From: Bacteroidota bacterium
Lineage (GTDB): Bacteria > Bacteroidota > Bacteroidia > Flavobacteriales > Flavobacteriaceae
Assembly (NCBI GenBank): GCA_023437485.1
Contig: JAEZGB010000011.1
Coordinates: 1-15,539 of the forward strand
Reading direction: 5' to 3'
Length of the DNA: 15,539 nt
The translations under genes and the position numbers were made by a program. The notes beneath the pieces were generated by a model. The model saw nothing but the letters and a program-made list of their open reading frames with translations. It searched no databases and was not told the DNA's origin. This document shows positions 14,896 through 15,539 of the stretch, piece after piece (position 1 is the first letter of the stretch; the number at the start of each line of letters is the position of its first letter).

Positions 14896-15003
14896 ATGGC
14901 CATCATGACATATACCGGCAGACGCGTTTCCAAGGCGCATTGGGCCATGTCGTATTTGCATGACGATGCTTTTCTTCAAAGCTCAAAAGACTTCGTGAAG
15001 TAA
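14896..15003 (+). CDS. Possible 35-aa ORF behind a strong promoter
   Basis: The frame begins MAIMTYTGRRVSKAHWAMSY and ends DDAFLQSSKDFVK before TAA. It starts about 11 nt after the predicted transcription start, much like other short leaders in this window. No family is recognised; it has no membrane segment and is basic in the first half. It could be a small protein, a leader peptide for the downstream gene, or chance. A second ATG at codon 4 is an alternative start. Confidence 0.35.
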   Translation: MAIMTYTGRRVSKAHWAMSYLHDDAFLQSSKDFVK

Positions 15004-15112
15004 TCCTGCCGGGCTCCTGGCGGGAAACACCGTTTTTATCTTTATTAAATTTCAGCACCGGGCATCGCGGGCACTCGCGTGGAGCCATGCCGCATGCACA
15101 TCTCCTATTTTT
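15004..15112 (+). promoter_or_regulatory. Structured 5' leader of the Rnk-like gene
   Basis: TCCTGCC (15004-15010) can pair with GGCGGGA (15019-15025) with one G-U pair, directly after the stop of the 35-aa ORF. A second GC-rich self-complementary stretch (CGCG, GGCACT loop, CGCG, flanked by GCAT and ATGC) lies around 15062-15090. T-rich runs lie 8-10 nt after the first hairpin. It could be an attenuator or simply a stable leader; I cannot match it to a known riboswitch. Confidence 0.3.
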
Positions 15113-15487
15113 ATGAAACCAAATATCATTTTGACCACCGGAATCTATGACCTTTTAAAGGACCAGATCCGTCGCCGTCGCGTGACGCCATCGCAATCTG
15201 ACCTGCTTACCGACCAACTCAGGCATGCCCGCCAGGTAAGGCGAAAGGACTTGCCTGCCGATGTGGTTGACATCAATTCCCGGGTCACCATAAAATTTTT
15301 GGGTTCAGGCGAAGAGCGAACTCACATCTTTGTTCAGCCCGGCAAGGCAAGGCAACGCCACGGAACCGAGTCGATCATGACCCCTATGGGTGTTGCCCTG
15401 GTTGGCCACTCGGCAGGTACCAAAATCAAATGGCCGTTTAACGATTCGGAAGAGGAAATCGAAATCCTTAAAGTTGAGCGATTTTAG
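15113..15487 (+). CDS. GreA/GreB C-domain protein, Rnk-like
   Basis: The product is 124 aa. It has a short N-terminal helical part (TGIYDLLKDQIRRRR, then DLLTDQLRHARQV) and a GreA/GreB C-terminal FKBP-like domain with VVDINSRVTIKFLGSG, MTPMGVALVGHSAGTKIKW and EEEIEILKVE. It lacks the full antiparallel coiled coil of true GreA/GreB transcript cleavage factors, so the size and layout match the Rnk (regulator of nucleoside diphosphate kinase) type, which binds RNA polymerase but does not stimulate cleavage in the studied cases. The N-terminal helices are short and basic. It is probably transcribed from the promoter at 14848 and ends at a clean terminator. Confidence 0.85.
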   Translation: MKPNIILTTGIYDLLKDQIRRRRVTPSQSDLLTDQLRHARQVRRKDLPADVVDINSRVTIKFLGSGEERTHIFVQPGKARQRHGTESIMTPMGVALVGHSAGTKIKWPFNDSEEEIEILKVERF

Positions 15488-15491
15488 GTTG

Positions 15492-15514
15492 AAGGCTGCG
15501 ATTGCAGCCTTTTT
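15492..15514 (+). terminator. Rho-independent terminator of the Rnk-like gene
   Basis: AAGGCTGC (15492-15499), a GATT loop and GCAGCCTT (15504-15511) form a perfect 8-bp stem that runs into TTTTT. It begins 5 nt after the stop codon. Confidence 0.92.
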
Positions 15515-15539
15515 CATTTTGTCGAATTTTTTAATTCCG

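Overview
The window reads as a piece of a Bacteroidota chromosome, probably Flavobacteriia or a neighbouring class. Three large exported proteins end in type IX secretion (T9SS) C-terminal sorting domains. Several promoters fit the Bacteroidota sigma-factor pattern (TTG or TTTG about 20 nt upstream of a TAnnTTTG-like -7 element), and there is no clear use of Shine-Dalgarno sites. The lipid transport locus is a compact mlaE-mlaF-mlaD type operon. No phage, IS element, resistance gene or CRISPR array was seen.

Layout. (1) 1-626: the 3' end of a tRNA (probably Ser), a strong terminator, two further hairpins, and an otherwise gene-free stretch with three degenerate copies of a ~105-bp direct repeat. 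(2) 627-3554, plus strand: a delta-60-repeat beta-propeller T9SS cargo gene whose signal-peptide end is cut from the body by one in-frame TGA, then a DUF1801 gene 6 bp downstream; a bidirectional terminator follows. (3) 3631-9640, minus strand, transcribed right to left: a TPR-membrane-DHp protein lacking a kinase ATPase domain, a single-domain response regulator 6 bp after it, a membrane-anchored TPR/LuxR-type HTH regulator with its own promoter, and a ten-Asp-box (BNR) T9SS cargo protein with its own promoter and a tandem heptamer in operator position. (4) 9862-11990, plus strand: an orphan 91-aa protein and a parallel beta-helix T9SS cargo protein. (5) 12002-12169, minus strand: a 55-aa single-pass membrane protein. 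(6) 12289-14797, plus strand: the MlaE/MlaF/MlaD-like operon with 4-nt overlaps. (7) 14798-15514, plus strand: a strong promoter, a possible 35-aa ORF, a structured leader and a GreA/GreB-C-domain (Rnk-like) gene with a clean terminator.

The most coherent group is the minus-strand block. The DHp-only receptor and its receiver form a plausible phosphotransfer pair. The next gene is a membrane-tethered DNA-binding regulator, and the gene after that encodes a secreted protein with a two-box operator-like element at its promoter. A circuit in which these genes sense envelope or surface state and control a secreted protein is an inference from order and promoter layout, not something the sequence proves.
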